Positions 6,893-15,886 of a stretch of DNA of 64,000 bases are shown here, piece after piece. The translations under genes and the position numbers were made by a program. The notes beneath the pieces are model-generated. The model made no database searches. It was not told where the DNA came from and saw only the letters and a list, made by a program, of their open reading frames with translations. Source of the DNA: Streptomyces sp. AC550_RSS872 (lineage in GTDB: Bacteria; Actinomycetota; Actinomycetes; Streptomycetales; Streptomycetaceae); the NCBI RefSeq assembly GCF_019049285.1, contig NZ_JAGMUL010000169.1, positions 98,031 through 162,030 on the forward strand. Reading direction: 5' to 3'. How positions within the stretch are numbered: the first letter of the stretch is position 1; the number at the start of each line of letters is the position of its first letter.

Positions 6893-8263
6893 GTGGCAGA
6901 CCGCACACCCCCGCTGAGCGTCGAGGAGCTGCACGCCCTCGTCGCAGGCGGTGAGATCGACACTGTCGTCCTGGCCTTCCCCGATATGCAAGGGCGGCTC
7001 CAGGGCAAGCGGTTCGCCGCCCGCTTCTTCCTCGACGAGGTGCTCCACCACGGCACCGAGGGCTGCAACTACCTCCTCGCCGTCGACACCGAGATGAACA
7101 CCGTCGACGGCTACGAGATGTCCTCCTGGGACCGAGGCTACGGCGACTTCGCCATGCACCCCGACCTGGCCACTCTCCGCCGCGTCCCCTGGAATGCCGG
7201 TACGGCCATGCTCGTCGCCGACCTGGCCTGGGAGGACGGCTCGCCCGTGGTGGCCGCGCCCCGCCAGATCCTGCGCCGCCAGCTGGAGCGCCTCGCCGAG
7301 CTCGGGTACACCGCCAAGGTCGGCACCGAGCTGGAGTTCATCGTCTTCAAGGACACCTACGAACAGGCCTGGGACGCCAACTACAGAGGGCTCACGCCGG
7401 CGAACCAGTACAACATCGACTACTCGGTGCTCGGCACCGGACGGATCGAGCCGCTGCTGCGCCGTATCCGCAACGAAATGGCGGGCGCCGGCCTCACCGT
7501 CGAGTCCGCCAAGGGCGAGTGCAACCCGGGCCAGCACGAGATCGCCTTCAAGTACGACGACGCCCTGGTCACCTGCGACCAGCACGCCATCTACAAGACC
7601 GGCACCAAGGAGATCGCCGCCCAGGAGGGCGTCTCGATCACCTTCATGGCCAAGTACAACGAGCGCGAGGGCAACTCCTGCCACATCCACCTCTCGCTCG
7701 CCGACGCCGACGGCAACAACGTCATGGCGGGCACCTCCGACGACCCCGGCGGCATGTCCGAGGTCATGCGGCACTTCCTCGCGGGCCAGCTGGCCGCGCT
7801 CCGGGACTTCTCCCTCCTCTACGCCCCCAACATCAACTCCTACAAGCGGTTCCAGCCCGGCTCCTTCGCCCCGACCGCCGTCGCCTGGGGCCACGACAAC
7901 CGCACCTGCGCCCTGCGCGTCGTCGGCCACGGCCGCTCGATGCGCTTCGAGAACCGGCTCCCCGGCGGCGACGTCAACCCGCACCTCGCCGTCGCCGGAC
8001 TCGTCGCGGCCGGCCTCTACGGCGTCGAGCAGAAGCTGGAGCTGCCCGAGCCCTGCCCCGGCAACGCCTACGCCGCCGGCTTCGAGCACGTCCCCACGAC
8101 CCTGCGCGAGGCCGCCGAACTCTGGGAGAACAGCCCGATCGCCAAGGCCGCCTTCGGCGACGAGGTCGTCGCCCACTACCGCAACATGGCGCGCGTCGAG
8201 CTGGACGCCTTCGACGCCGCGGTCACCGACTGGGAGCTGCGCCGCTCCTTCGAACGCATGTGA
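6893..8263 (+). CDS. glnA4: Glutamine synthetase-like gamma-glutamylamide (ethanolamide) ligase
   Basis: A 456-residue glutamine-synthetase-fold enzyme, longer at the N-terminus but lacking parts of the ammonium-specific GS. It has GTELEFIVF (metal/glutamate site), AKGECNPGQHEIAF, NSCHIHLSL (ATP site), PNINSYKRFQPGSFAPT and the NRLPGGDVNPHLAVAG catalytic loop. The GTG start at 6893 follows GGAGG by 7 bp. GlnA3/GlnA4-type enzymes glutamylate polyamines or ethanolamine instead of ammonia; the neighbours (EutP-like permease, FadR regulator, aldehyde dehydrogenase, SDR, gamma-glutamyl hydrolase) point to the ethanolamine version. It would make gamma-glutamylethanolamide from glutamate, ethanolamine and ATP. 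The substrate is inferred from context. Confidence 0.85.
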   Translation: MADRTPPLSVEELHALVAGGEIDTVVLAFPDMQGRLQGKRFAARFFLDEVLHHGTEGCNYLLAVDTEMNTVDGYEMSSWDRGYGDFAMHPDLATLRRVPWNAGTAMLVADLAWEDGSPVVAAPRQILRRQLERLAELGYTAKVGTELEFIVFKDTYEQAWDANYRGLTPANQYNIDYSVLGTGRIEPLLRRIRNEMAGAGLTVESAKGECNPGQHEIAFKYDDALVTCDQHAIYKTGTKEIAAQEGVSITFMAKYNEREGNSCHIHLSLADADGNNVMAGTSDDPGGMSEVMRHFLAGQLAALRDFSLLYAPNINSYKRFQPGSFAPTAVAWGHDNRTCALRVVGHGRSMRFENRLPGGDVNPHLAVAGLVAAGLYGVEQKLELPEPCPGNAYAAGFEHVPTTLREAAELWENSPIAKAAFGDEVVAHYRNMARVELDAFDAAVTDWELRRSFERM

Positions 8264-8271
8264 GGCCCTCC

Positions 8272-9654
8272 TTGTCCGACCAGCTCCAGGTACTGAATCC
8301 GGCCACCGAAGAGGTCATCGCCACCGTCCCCGCCGCCACCGCGGCCGACGTCGACGCCGCCGTCGCACGGGCCTCGAAGGCGCAGTCCGCATGGGCTGCC
8401 CTCGCGCCCGGCGAACGCGCCCGGATGCTGCGCCGGTTCGCCGTCGCCGTCGACGAACACCTCGAAGAACTCGCCCGGTTGGAGGTCCGCGAGGCCGGGC
8501 ACACCGTCGGCAACGCCCGCTGGGAGGCGGGCAACGTCCGCGATCTGCTCGACTACGCGGCCGGGGGAGTGGAACGGCTGACGGGGCGCCAGATCCCGGT
8601 CCCCGGCGGCCTGAACATCACGATCCTCGAACCGCTCGGCGTCGTCGGCGTCATCGCGCCCTGGAACTTCCCGATGCCGATCGCGGCCTGGGGCACGGCC
8701 CCGGCGCTCGCGGCCGGCAACGCGGTCATCCTCAAGCCCGCCGAGACGACCCCGCTGACGGCTCTGCGGCTGGCGGAGCTGGCCCTGGAGGCGGGGCTTC
8801 CCGAGGGGGTCTTCCAGGTGCTGCCCGGCCACGGGCCCGTCGCGGGCAACGCGCTCGTCGAGCACCCGGGCGTCGCGAAGATCGTCTTCACCGGGTCGAC
8901 GGCCGTGGGCAAACAGGTGTGGGCGAAGGGCTCGGCGCTCCTCAAGCGCGTCACCCTCGAACTCGGCGGCAAGAGCCCCAACATCGTCTTCGCCGACGCC
9001 GACCTCGAAGCCGCCGCGGCCGCCGCCCCCATGTCCTTCCTCGACAACTCCGGCCAGGACTGCTGCGCCCGCACCCGCATCCTCGTCCAGCGCTCCGCCT
9101 ACGACCGCTTCCTCGACCTGCTGGCCCCCGCCATCGAGGCGGTGACGGTCGGCGACCCGGCCGACGAGAAGACCGACATGGGCCCGCTGATCTCCAAGTC
9201 CCAGCTGGAACGGGTGCGTTCGTACGTCGACCAGGGCGCCGAGGGCATCCGCGGCAAGGCACCCGAAGGCCCCGGCTTCTGGTTCCCGCCGACCGTCCTC
9301 ACCGGCGTCGACGCACACGCGCGCGTGGCTGTCGAGGAGGTCTTCGGGCCCGTCGCCGTGGTCCTTCCCTTCGAGGACGAGGCGGAGGCCGTCGCCCTCG
9401 CCAACGCCACCGACTACGGCCTCTCCGGCTCCATCTGGACCCGTGACGTCGGCCGTGCCCTGCGCGTCTCCCAGGCGGTCCGGGCCGGCAACCTGTCCGT
9501 CAACTCCCACTCCAGCGTCCGCTACTGGACCCCGTTCGGCGGCTTCAAGCAGTCCGGCATCGGCCGCGAACTGGGCCCGGACGCCCTGACCGCCTTCACC
9601 GAAACCAAGAACGTCTTCATCAGCACCGAAAGCACGGAAGGCCCCGCACAGTGA
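8272..9654 (+). CDS. Aldehyde dehydrogenase family protein
   Basis: A 460-residue NAD(P)-dependent aldehyde dehydrogenase. Visible motifs are VIAPWNFPMPIAAWG (cofactor site), VILKPAETTPLTAL, FTGSTAVGKQV, the general-base glutamate in TLELGGKSPNI and the catalytic cysteine in NSGQDCCARTR (first Cys of the pair). The start is either GTG at 8260, overlapping the upstream stop as GTGA, or TTG at 8272 with GAGG 6 bp upstream; I list the latter, which gives the usual N-terminus SDQLQVLNPATEE. It sits between the glutamylamide ligase and an SDR, with both junctions overlapping or nearly so, so it is part of one operon and probably oxidises a gamma-glutamyl aldehyde intermediate. Confidence 0.88.
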   Translation: MSDQLQVLNPATEEVIATVPAATAADVDAAVARASKAQSAWAALAPGERARMLRRFAVAVDEHLEELARLEVREAGHTVGNARWEAGNVRDLLDYAAGGVERLTGRQIPVPGGLNITILEPLGVVGVIAPWNFPMPIAAWGTAPALAAGNAVILKPAETTPLTALRLAELALEAGLPEGVFQVLPGHGPVAGNALVEHPGVAKIVFTGSTAVGKQVWAKGSALLKRVTLELGGKSPNIVFADADLEAAAAAAPMSFLDNSGQDCCARTRILVQRSAYDRFLDLLAPAIEAVTVGDPADEKTDMGPLISKSQLERVRSYVDQGAEGIRGKAPEGPGFWFPPTVLTGVDAHARVAVEEVFGPVAVVLPFEDEAEAVALANATDYGLSGSIWTRDVGRALRVSQAVRAGNLSVNSHSSVRYWTPFGGFKQSGIGRELGPDALTAFTETKNVFISTESTEGPAQ

Positions 9655-10433
9655 CCGAAGCAAACGTGTGCCGTCGCCTCGTCGGCCGTACGGCCGTCAT
9701 CACCGGAGCCGGCAGCGGCATCGGCCTCGCCACCGCCCGCCGCCTCGCCTCCGAGGGCGCCCACGTCGTCTGCGGCGACGTCGACGAACAGCGCGGCAAG
9801 GCCGCCGCCGAGGAGGTCGGCGGGACCTTCGTCAAGGTCGACGTCACCGACGCCGAGCAGGTCGAGGCGCTCTTCAGGACGGCGTACGACACCTACGGCA
9901 GCGTCGACATCGCCTTCAACAACGCCGGTATCTCGCCGCCCGACGACGACTCCATCCTGGAGACCGGCCTGGAGGCCTGGAAACGCGTCCAGGAGGTCAA
10001 CCTCACCTCCGTCTACCTGTGCTGCAAGGCCGCCATCCCCTACATGCGCCGGCAGGGCAAGGGCTCCATCATCAACACGGCGTCCTTCGTGGCGAGGATG
10101 GGCGCCGCCACGTCCCAGATCTCGTACACGGCCTCCAAGGGCGGCGTCCTCGCCATGTCCCGCGAGCTGGGCGTCCAGTTCGCCCGCGACGGCATCCGGG
10201 TCAACGCCCTGTGCCCGGGCCCGGTCAACACCCCGCTCCTCCAGGAACTGTTCGCCAAGGACCCCGAGCGCGCCGCACGCCGCCTGGTCCACATCCCGGT
10301 CGGCCGCTTCGCCGAGGCCGAGGAGATCGCCGCCGCCGTCGCCTTCCTGGCCAGCGACGACTCCTCCTTCGTGAACGCCACCGACTTCCTGGTCGACGGC
10401 GGAATCTCCGGGGCGTACGTCACGCCGCTGTAG
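9651..10433 (+). CDS. Short-chain dehydrogenase/reductase
   Basis: A 260-residue classical SDR: TGAGSGIGLATARRL is the glycine-rich NAD(P) motif, FNNAGIS the structural NAG motif, the catalytic Ser is in INTASF and the Tyr/Lys pair in YTASKGG. VDGGISGAYVTPL is the usual C-terminal end. The GTG start overlaps the aldehyde dehydrogenase stop by 4 bp, so it is translationally coupled and the third enzyme of the amine operon. A likely role is oxidation of the alcohol group of gamma-glutamylethanolamide to the aldehyde used by the previous gene product; this is inference from order and chemistry. Confidence 0.87.
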   Translation: MTEANVCRRLVGRTAVITGAGSGIGLATARRLASEGAHVVCGDVDEQRGKAAAEEVGGTFVKVDVTDAEQVEALFRTAYDTYGSVDIAFNNAGISPPDDDSILETGLEAWKRVQEVNLTSVYLCCKAAIPYMRRQGKGSIINTASFVARMGAATSQISYTASKGGVLAMSRELGVQFARDGIRVNALCPGPVNTPLLQELFAKDPERAARRLVHIPVGRFAEAEEIAAAVAFLASDDSSFVNATDFLVDGGISGAYVTPL

Positions 10434-10453
10434 GCCGCCCTACAGTGGCCGGA

Positions 10454-11368
10454 ATGAGCAGCACTCCTCCGCCCGGCTGGTACCGCGACCCCAAGGCCCC
10501 GCATCTGGAGCGCTGGTGGGACGGAACGGCCTGGACCGAGCACCGGCGCGCTCCCGAACCCTCGGGACCGCCGGTGCCCGGGCCGTCTGCGGGGCCGCCG
10601 TCCGCCGGTGATGCCGCGGGGCGGCGGTCCAAGGTCGTCGCTCTCACCGCCGCCGGAGCCGTCCTGGTCACCGCGATCGTCACCGGCGCGATCGTGCTCG
10701 GCAAGGACGACGGCGCGGAGGTGACCACCGCACCCACCCTCGCGGCCTCGGAGTCCACCTCCCGCGAGCCGAGCACCGACACACCCACCCCGACCCCGAC
10801 CCCCACCCCGTCGGAGTCCACCTCGGAGCCCTCCGACGAGGACCCGGCCGTCGTCGTGGACCAGCTCAACGGCATCACCCTGCCGTTGCTCACCGGCTGG
10901 GTCAGACCGCGCGGCCTCGCCGAGGCCGACGTCCTCATGACCACCGACGGCACTTACGACTGCCCCGCCGACTTCGGCTTCTGCCGGCACGGCAAGGTCA
11001 TCTCCCGCACGGCGAGCACGGACGACGGGACCTCCCCGGAGGCCCTCGCCAAGGCCGACATCCAGGACGCGGCCGACGAGGCCTACGACCGCGACAGCGT
11101 CGGCCGGCGCCCCTTCGGCGGCATCAGGTCCCACGAGGTCGTCAAGTCCGGACCGGCACAGGTGGCGGGCCGCGCCGGGTACTACGTGCGCTGGCGGGTC
11201 AGGACGGCCGAGGGACCCGGCGGATACGTCCAGTCACTCGCCTTCCCGTCCCGCGTCGGCACGGAGGCGCCGGTCGTCGTCCGCTACGTCTTCGACGCGG
11301 GCGAGGACGGGCCGCCCCTGGCCGACATGGACCGCCTGACCAAGGGCATCCGGTCCACGTCGGACTGA
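10454..11368 (+). CDS. DUF2510 domain membrane protein
   Basis: A 304-residue protein. The N-terminal PPPGWYRDPKAPHLERWWDG is the DUF2510 motif, a small Trp-rich domain. It is followed by a proline-rich linker, one transmembrane segment (VVALTAAGAVLVTAIVTGAI, about residues 60-80) and a low-complexity Ser/Pro/Thr stretch with TPTPTPTPTP. The extracellular part (about residues 135-304) contains CPADFGFC and no domain I recognise. The topology suggests an anchored protein with its C-terminal domain outside. It starts 20 bp after the SDR stop with only a weak ribosome site (GGCCGGA), so it may be a read-through member of the operon or separately expressed. Confidence 0.75.
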   Translation: MSSTPPPGWYRDPKAPHLERWWDGTAWTEHRRAPEPSGPPVPGPSAGPPSAGDAAGRRSKVVALTAAGAVLVTAIVTGAIVLGKDDGAEVTTAPTLAASESTSREPSTDTPTPTPTPTPSESTSEPSDEDPAVVVDQLNGITLPLLTGWVRPRGLAEADVLMTTDGTYDCPADFGFCRHGKVISRTASTDDGTSPEALAKADIQDAADEAYDRDSVGRRPFGGIRSHEVVKSGPAQVAGRAGYYVRWRVRTAEGPGGYVQSLAFPSRVGTEAPVVVRYVFDAGEDGPPLADMDRLTKGIRSTSD

Positions 11369-11389
11369 GCGACGGGACCGGACCGGACC

Positions 11390-11428
11390 GGGCTATCGGG
11401 CTACCGGGCTACCGGGCTACCGGGCTAG
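11390..11428. repeat. 8-bp tandem repeat (gggctacc), five units
   Basis: The unit gggctacc (first copy gggctatc) repeats five times and the last copy supplies the stop codon (CTA on the plus strand) of the minus-strand aldolase-like gene. A related gaccg pentamer run lies just before, near 11374-11389. This is a simple-sequence tract between two convergent genes. Confidence 0.85.
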
Positions 11429-12627
11429 AGGAACGTGTGGCCCTCGCCCCGGTACGTCGGTACGGCCCCCGTCACCGAGTCGCCCTCGACGAGATGCAGC
11501 GTGTCGAACCGCTCGCACAGCTCACCGGCCTTGGCGTGCCGGAACCACACCTTGTCGCCGAGCAGCAGATCGTCGGCCGGGGAACCCATCAGCGGCGTCT
11601 GCACCTCGCCGGGCCCCTCCTGGGGGTCGTACCGAAGCCCCTCCGGCAGATACGGCACCGGCAGCCGGTCGGGTCCCGCCGCGCCCGAGGCCGGATACCC
11701 GCCCCCGAGGACGGTCACCACCCCGACCCCCGGCCGGCGCACGACGGGCTGGGCGAACAGCGCGGCCGGACGCCCGCTGAAGGACGTGTAGTTGTCGAAC
11801 AGCCGCGGCACATACAGCCCCGACCCGGCCCCGATCTCCGTCACACAGTCCTCGGCGGCCGTGAACTGCACACTGCCCGTCCCGCCACCGTTGACGAACT
11901 CGAGACCCGGCGCCACGGCCCGGACGGCCCGCACCACCTCGGCCCGCCGCTCGGCGAGTTCCCGGCGGGCGGCGGCCTGCATCAGCCGCACGGCACGCGA
12001 CCGCAACGGCCGCCCCGCCACGGAGTCCCCGACCCCGGCGATATGGCCCTCGTACGCCATGATCCCGACCAGCTCGAACCCCGGCCGCCCGGCGACGAAC
12101 CGGGCCATGTCGGCGACCTGCACGGGGGAGTGCAGCGGCGAACGCCGGGCGCCGACGCGTACCCGCCCGCCGAGCAGCTTCAGCGAGGTGTCCAACTCCA
12201 GGCAGACCCGCACCACTTCTCGCCCGCCGTCCCGGGCCTCGTCGATGAGCCGGAGCTGCGCCGGGTCGTCGATCATCACGGTGACGGCGGAGGCGAGCTT
12301 GGGATCACTGGTCAGCTCGGCGAACCCGGCCTTGTCGGCGGACGGATAGGCGAGCAGGACGTCGTCGAAGCCGGACCGTGCCAGCCACAGGGACTCGGCG
12401 AGGGTGAAGGACATGATCCCCGCGAACCCGTCCTTCGCGAGGACGCGTTCCAGCAGGGCTCGGGAGCGTACGGACTTGCTGGCGACGCGAATCGGCTTCC
12501 CGCCGGCCCGGCGGAGCAGGTCGTCCGCGTTGGCGTCGAAGGCGTCCAGGTCCACGATCGCGAGAGGGGCGTCGAGATGGGCGGTGGCCCGGTCGTAACG
12601 GGCCCGGTCGGCGGCGCGCGCAGTCAT
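11425..12627 (-). CDS. PLP-dependent D-threonine aldolase / alanine racemase-like protein
   Basis: A 400-residue fold-type III PLP enzyme. The N-terminal PLAIVDLDAFDANADDLLRR and KPIRVASKSVRSRALLERVL contain the expected PLP lysine (VASKS). The barrel continues with IMSFTLAESLWLARSGFDD and EGHIAGVGD, and the C-terminal metal-site region typical of D-threonine aldolase-like proteins has WFRHAKAGELCERF. Such proteins are annotated as amino acid deaminase/aldolase; the true substrate is unknown. It stands alone, converging on the DUF2510 gene. The stop codon lies inside an 8-bp tandem repeat, so the C-terminal end could vary between strains. Confidence 0.8.
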   Translation of the reverse strand: MTARAADRARYDRATAHLDAPLAIVDLDAFDANADDLLRRAGGKPIRVASKSVRSRALLERVLAKDGFAGIMSFTLAESLWLARSGFDDVLLAYPSADKAGFAELTSDPKLASAVTVMIDDPAQLRLIDEARDGGREVVRVCLELDTSLKLLGGRVRVGARRSPLHSPVQVADMARFVAGRPGFELVGIMAYEGHIAGVGDSVAGRPLRSRAVRLMQAAARRELAERRAEVVRAVRAVAPGLEFVNGGGTGSVQFTAAEDCVTEIGAGSGLYVPRLFDNYTSFSGRPAALFAQPVVRRPGVGVVTVLGGGYPASGAAGPDRLPVPYLPEGLRYDPQEGPGEVQTPLMGSPADDLLLGDKVWFRHAKAGELCERFDTLHLVEGDSVTGAVPTYRGEGHTFL

Positions 12628-12905
12628 GAACGAAGCCTCCCATGCAGGATTACCGCAGGGTAGGGGGATGTTCCGGGCAGATGCACACGGGGTCCCGGAC
12701 TGGTTCCCGTTCGCCCAGGATCAACCCGTAGAGTGACGCGCACGCATGTGGGGAACGTTCCCGGGCGCACAGTCGCCGGGATGACGCTTCTCCTGTGCGG
12801 GTATGCGTGCCTGGTCGGAGGAGTCCGTGCCGGGCCGGGGCAGGCAACACGGAACGACGGCCCGCGGACGGGATCGGGCCCGGGACATGAGGAAACGGGG
12901 GGTGC

Positions 12906-14684
12906 ATGAGCACGGAAGCGCGGCGCGCCCCCATCCCCCCACGTCCGGCGACACCCCCGCCCCCTTCCGCCCCGCCCCGCCCCACGGTCCCGCCGAGACC
13001 CGCGGAGCCGCCGAGGGCCGACGACGCCCAGGGTGAGCAGACGGACGCCCCCGGGACACGTGCCCCACGGACCCCCGGCGACGCTCCCCGGACGACCGGC
13101 CCCGGTCACCCCGGCTCCGCCTCCTCCGGTGCGCAGCCTCTCCCTGACCTGCGTGTCCCGGCCTCGGGAGACAGTCCCCCCACGGCCCCGCCGCCCCGGG
13201 CCTCGGCCCGCTTCCCGGACACGCCGCCCACGGCGGGTTACCCGGAGAGTGGCGGTTCGTTGCACCGCGAGAACGCCGGCCGGACCGCAACCGGCGCCAC
13301 CCCGCCCCGCCCGGCCGACCGGCCCGCGACTCCCCGCCGTACGAACGCCCCCGCCGAGACCGCGGCCGAGACCACCTTCCGTCTCCGCCCCATCCGGACG
13401 GAGCCGTCCCGCGAGCCCGGCAACCCCCCGTCGACCCCAGGGAGCCCGGCGGGCACGCCCCCCGGCACGGGCGCCGCCCACGGTTCGCCGGGCACACCGC
13501 CCCAGCCGGGCTCAGGCCGCCCGGCACAGGGCTCCGCCGGCCCACCCCGGCAGTCGGGCTCCGAGCCCGCACAGGGCTCCGCCGGCCTGCCCTGGCAGTC
13601 GGGCTCCGGGCCCGCACAGCGTTCCGCCGGTACGCCCCCGCAGTCGGCCGGTGGAGCCGGCCAGAGCGCTGTAGGCATGCCCCCGAAGCCGCCCAGCCAC
13701 TCCGGCGCCGCCCCCGCTCAGCGCCCCGCCTCCGTCCCGCTGCCGCCACAGCGCCCCATGCCCGAGCCCTCCGCCGACGGCCACGGCTCCGCCGCGTTCG
13801 CCCCTGACCCGTCGTTGTCCTGGAGCGCCCCGATGGCGCCGGGCGGGGCGCCGGGAGCCGGGCGGCCCGTCGTGTCGTTCGGTCAGCCCGAGGGGTACGA
13901 CGAGCAGACGCGCCCGCGGCCCCTGGGCGTGCGGATCCCCCCGCGGCTCGCCGCGGCGGCCGCCTGTGTCGTGCTCGGGCTGGGACTCATCGGCGGGGCC
14001 GTGACCGGGAGTTGGCTGATCGGCGACTCGGGCGACGGCGACGCGCAGGACACCTTCGCCACGGCCGGAAGCCTGTGGCACAGCATCCCCGTCGACCGGC
14101 TGTTCCCGCCCACCGTCACCGGGCAGGGCGCGGGCCCCGGCGGCGCCGACCGGATCTGGACGCGGATCGCCGTCGCCCCGGACACCGGCTGCGCGCACGC
14201 CTTCGACCCACTGCTGCGCAGGGCCCTCGCTCCCGTCGGCTGCCAGCGCCTCCTGCGCGCCACCTACACCGACGCCACCCGGAGCTACGTCACCACCGTC
14301 GGCCTGCTCTTCACCACCGCCGACGCCGCCGGGATGCGCTCGTTCGACACCAGCTTCACCAAGGAGGGCCTCGACCGCCGTACGGATCTGATGCCCCGCC
14401 CCTACTCGTCGAAGGGCACCCTGGCCGCCGGATTCGGCGACGAACAGCGCGCCTCCTGGACCCTCTCCGTCCTCACCGACGCCCCCGTCGTCGTCTACGC
14501 CGTCTCCGGCTGGGCCGACGGCCGTACCGTCGACGAGCCCGAGCCCGCCGAGGAGGCCATGAAGCCGGGCGCCACCACGTCCGTGGCCCAGGCCGGCCTC
14601 GGCCACGAGGCGCAGGGTCTCGCCGACCGCGTCGAACGCGCCCTGCGCAAGAACGTCGGCCCGTCCACGGAGCAGTCGTCGTGA
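12906..14684 (+). CDS. Proline-rich single-pass membrane protein coupled to a mycosin-like protease
   Basis: A 592-residue protein. The first ~340 residues are Pro/Ala/Gly-rich and disordered, with approximate repeats of PAQGSAGxPxQSGS (about residues 205-245). One transmembrane helix follows (LAAAAACVVLGLGLIGGAV, about residues 348-370). The ~215-residue outer domain has two cysteines (DTGCAHAF, APVGCQRL) that could pair, and is not assigned to a family. The ATG at 12906 follows GAGG about 15 bp upstream. The stop overlaps the GTG start of the S8 protease, so the pair is co-translated and may function together at the membrane, for example as protease and substrate or anchor. The function is unknown. 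Confidence 0.72.
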   Translation: MSTEARRAPIPPRPATPPPPSAPPRPTVPPRPAEPPRADDAQGEQTDAPGTRAPRTPGDAPRTTGPGHPGSASSGAQPLPDLRVPASGDSPPTAPPPRASARFPDTPPTAGYPESGGSLHRENAGRTATGATPPRPADRPATPRRTNAPAETAAETTFRLRPIRTEPSREPGNPPSTPGSPAGTPPGTGAAHGSPGTPPQPGSGRPAQGSAGPPRQSGSEPAQGSAGLPWQSGSGPAQRSAGTPPQSAGGAGQSAVGMPPKPPSHSGAAPAQRPASVPLPPQRPMPEPSADGHGSAAFAPDPSLSWSAPMAPGGAPGAGRPVVSFGQPEGYDEQTRPRPLGVRIPPRLAAAAACVVLGLGLIGGAVTGSWLIGDSGDGDAQDTFATAGSLWHSIPVDRLFPPTVTGQGAGPGGADRIWTRIAVAPDTGCAHAFDPLLRRALAPVGCQRLLRATYTDATRSYVTTVGLLFTTADAAGMRSFDTSFTKEGLDRRTDLMPRPYSSKGTLAAGFGDEQRASWTLSVLTDAPVVVYAVSGWADGRTVDEPEPAEEAMKPGATTSVAQAGLGHEAQGLADRVERALRKNVGPSTEQSS

Positions 14685-15868
14685 CCAGTGCTGTGAAGAC
14701 CTCCATGGCCCGGCGGACCGGCCCTCTCGCCGTCCTCCTCGGCGCCTGCCTCGCCGTCCTGCCGTCCACCGCCGCGCACGCCGACTCCATACGCGCCCAG
14801 CAGTGGACCCTGGACGCCATGCGTACCGACGAGGCCTGGCAGACCACCAAGGGCAAGGGCGTCACCGTCGCCGTCCTCGACACCGGCGTCGAGGCCGACC
14901 ACCCCGACCTCGTCGGCAACGTCCTCGAAGGCAAGGACATGGTCGGCTTCGGAGCCGAGCGCGGCGACCGCGCCTGGGCCCGGCACGGCACCGCGATGGC
15001 CGGCATCATCGCCGGCCACGGACACGGCGCCGGAGGCGGCGACGGCGTCATGGGCATCGCCCCCGAGGCGAAGATCCTCCCCGTCCGCGTCATCCTCGAG
15101 GACGGCGACCGCTCCCGCGCCAGGGCCCGCAGCACCCGCGGCAACGCCCTCGCCGAAGGCATCCGCTGGGCTGCGGACCACGGCGCCGACGTCATCAACC
15201 TCTCCCTCGGCGACGACTCCAAGTCCGCCCACCCCGAAGCGGGCGAGGACGAGGCCGTGCAGTACGCCCTGAAGAAGGGAGCCGTCGTTGTCGCCTCGGC
15301 CGGAAACGGCGGTGAGAAGGGCGACCACATCTCCTTCCCGGCCGCCTACCCGGGCGTCATCGCCGCGACCGCCGTCGACAAGTTCGGCACCCGCGCCTCC
15401 TTCTCCACCCGCCGCTGGTACGCCACGGTCAGCGCCCCCGGCGTCGACGTCGTCATCGCGGACCCCGACCACAAGTACTACAAGGGCTGGGGCACGAGCG
15501 CCGCGGCCGCCTTCGTCTCCGGGGCGGTGGCCCTGGTCAAGGCCGCCCATCCCGGCCTGACCCCGGCCCAGATCAAGAAGCTCCTGGAGGACACGGCGCG
15601 CAACGCCCCGGCCGACGGCCGCGACGACTCCCGCGGCTACGGCTTCATCGACCCGGCCGCGGCCATCGAGAAGGCCTCCCGCCTGAAACGGGAGAACCTG
15701 GAGCCGGCGGGGTACGGCGAGGAGTACTTCGGCTCGGGCCCCGACGCCGCCAAGTCGGATGACGACACGACGAGTTGGACGGCCCCGCTGGCGGGAGGCG
15801 CCGGCGCCCTCCTGCTGGTGTGGGCGGTCGTCCTGTGGCGCGGCCGCCGCGGACGCCACGACTTCTGA
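14681..15868 (+). CDS. S8 family (mycosin-like) membrane-anchored serine protease
   Basis: A 395-residue subtilisin-family protease with signal peptide (GPLAVLLGACLAVLPSTAAHA), catalytic Asp67 (AVLDTGV), His102 (RHGTAMAGIIAG), oxyanion Asn209 (ASAGNGG) and Ser273 (GTSAAAAFVSG). A C-terminal transmembrane segment (about residues 365-388, GALLLVWAVVLW) is followed by arginines. This signal peptide, S8 domain and C-terminal anchor layout is that of the mycosins (MycP) attached to type VII secretion, and also of many stand-alone streptomycete paralogues. No ESX core gene is in the window, so a T7SS link is not shown. The GTG start overlaps the upstream gene as GTGA. Confidence 0.87.
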   Translation: MTSAVKTSMARRTGPLAVLLGACLAVLPSTAAHADSIRAQQWTLDAMRTDEAWQTTKGKGVTVAVLDTGVEADHPDLVGNVLEGKDMVGFGAERGDRAWARHGTAMAGIIAGHGHGAGGGDGVMGIAPEAKILPVRVILEDGDRSRARARSTRGNALAEGIRWAADHGADVINLSLGDDSKSAHPEAGEDEAVQYALKKGAVVVASAGNGGEKGDHISFPAAYPGVIAATAVDKFGTRASFSTRRWYATVSAPGVDVVIADPDHKYYKGWGTSAAAAFVSGAVALVKAAHPGLTPAQIKKLLEDTARNAPADGRDDSRGYGFIDPAAAIEKASRLKRENLEPAGYGEEYFGSGPDAAKSDDDTTSWTAPLAGGAGALLLVWAVVLWRGRRGRHDF

Positions 15869-15886
15869 CGACCGGGACAGGACCCG

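Noticed and set aside
14681..15868. Type VII secretion locus based on the mycosin-like protease
   Set aside because: No EccB/C/D/E, WXG100 or PE/PPE-like gene is present nearby, so only the protease itself is claimed.
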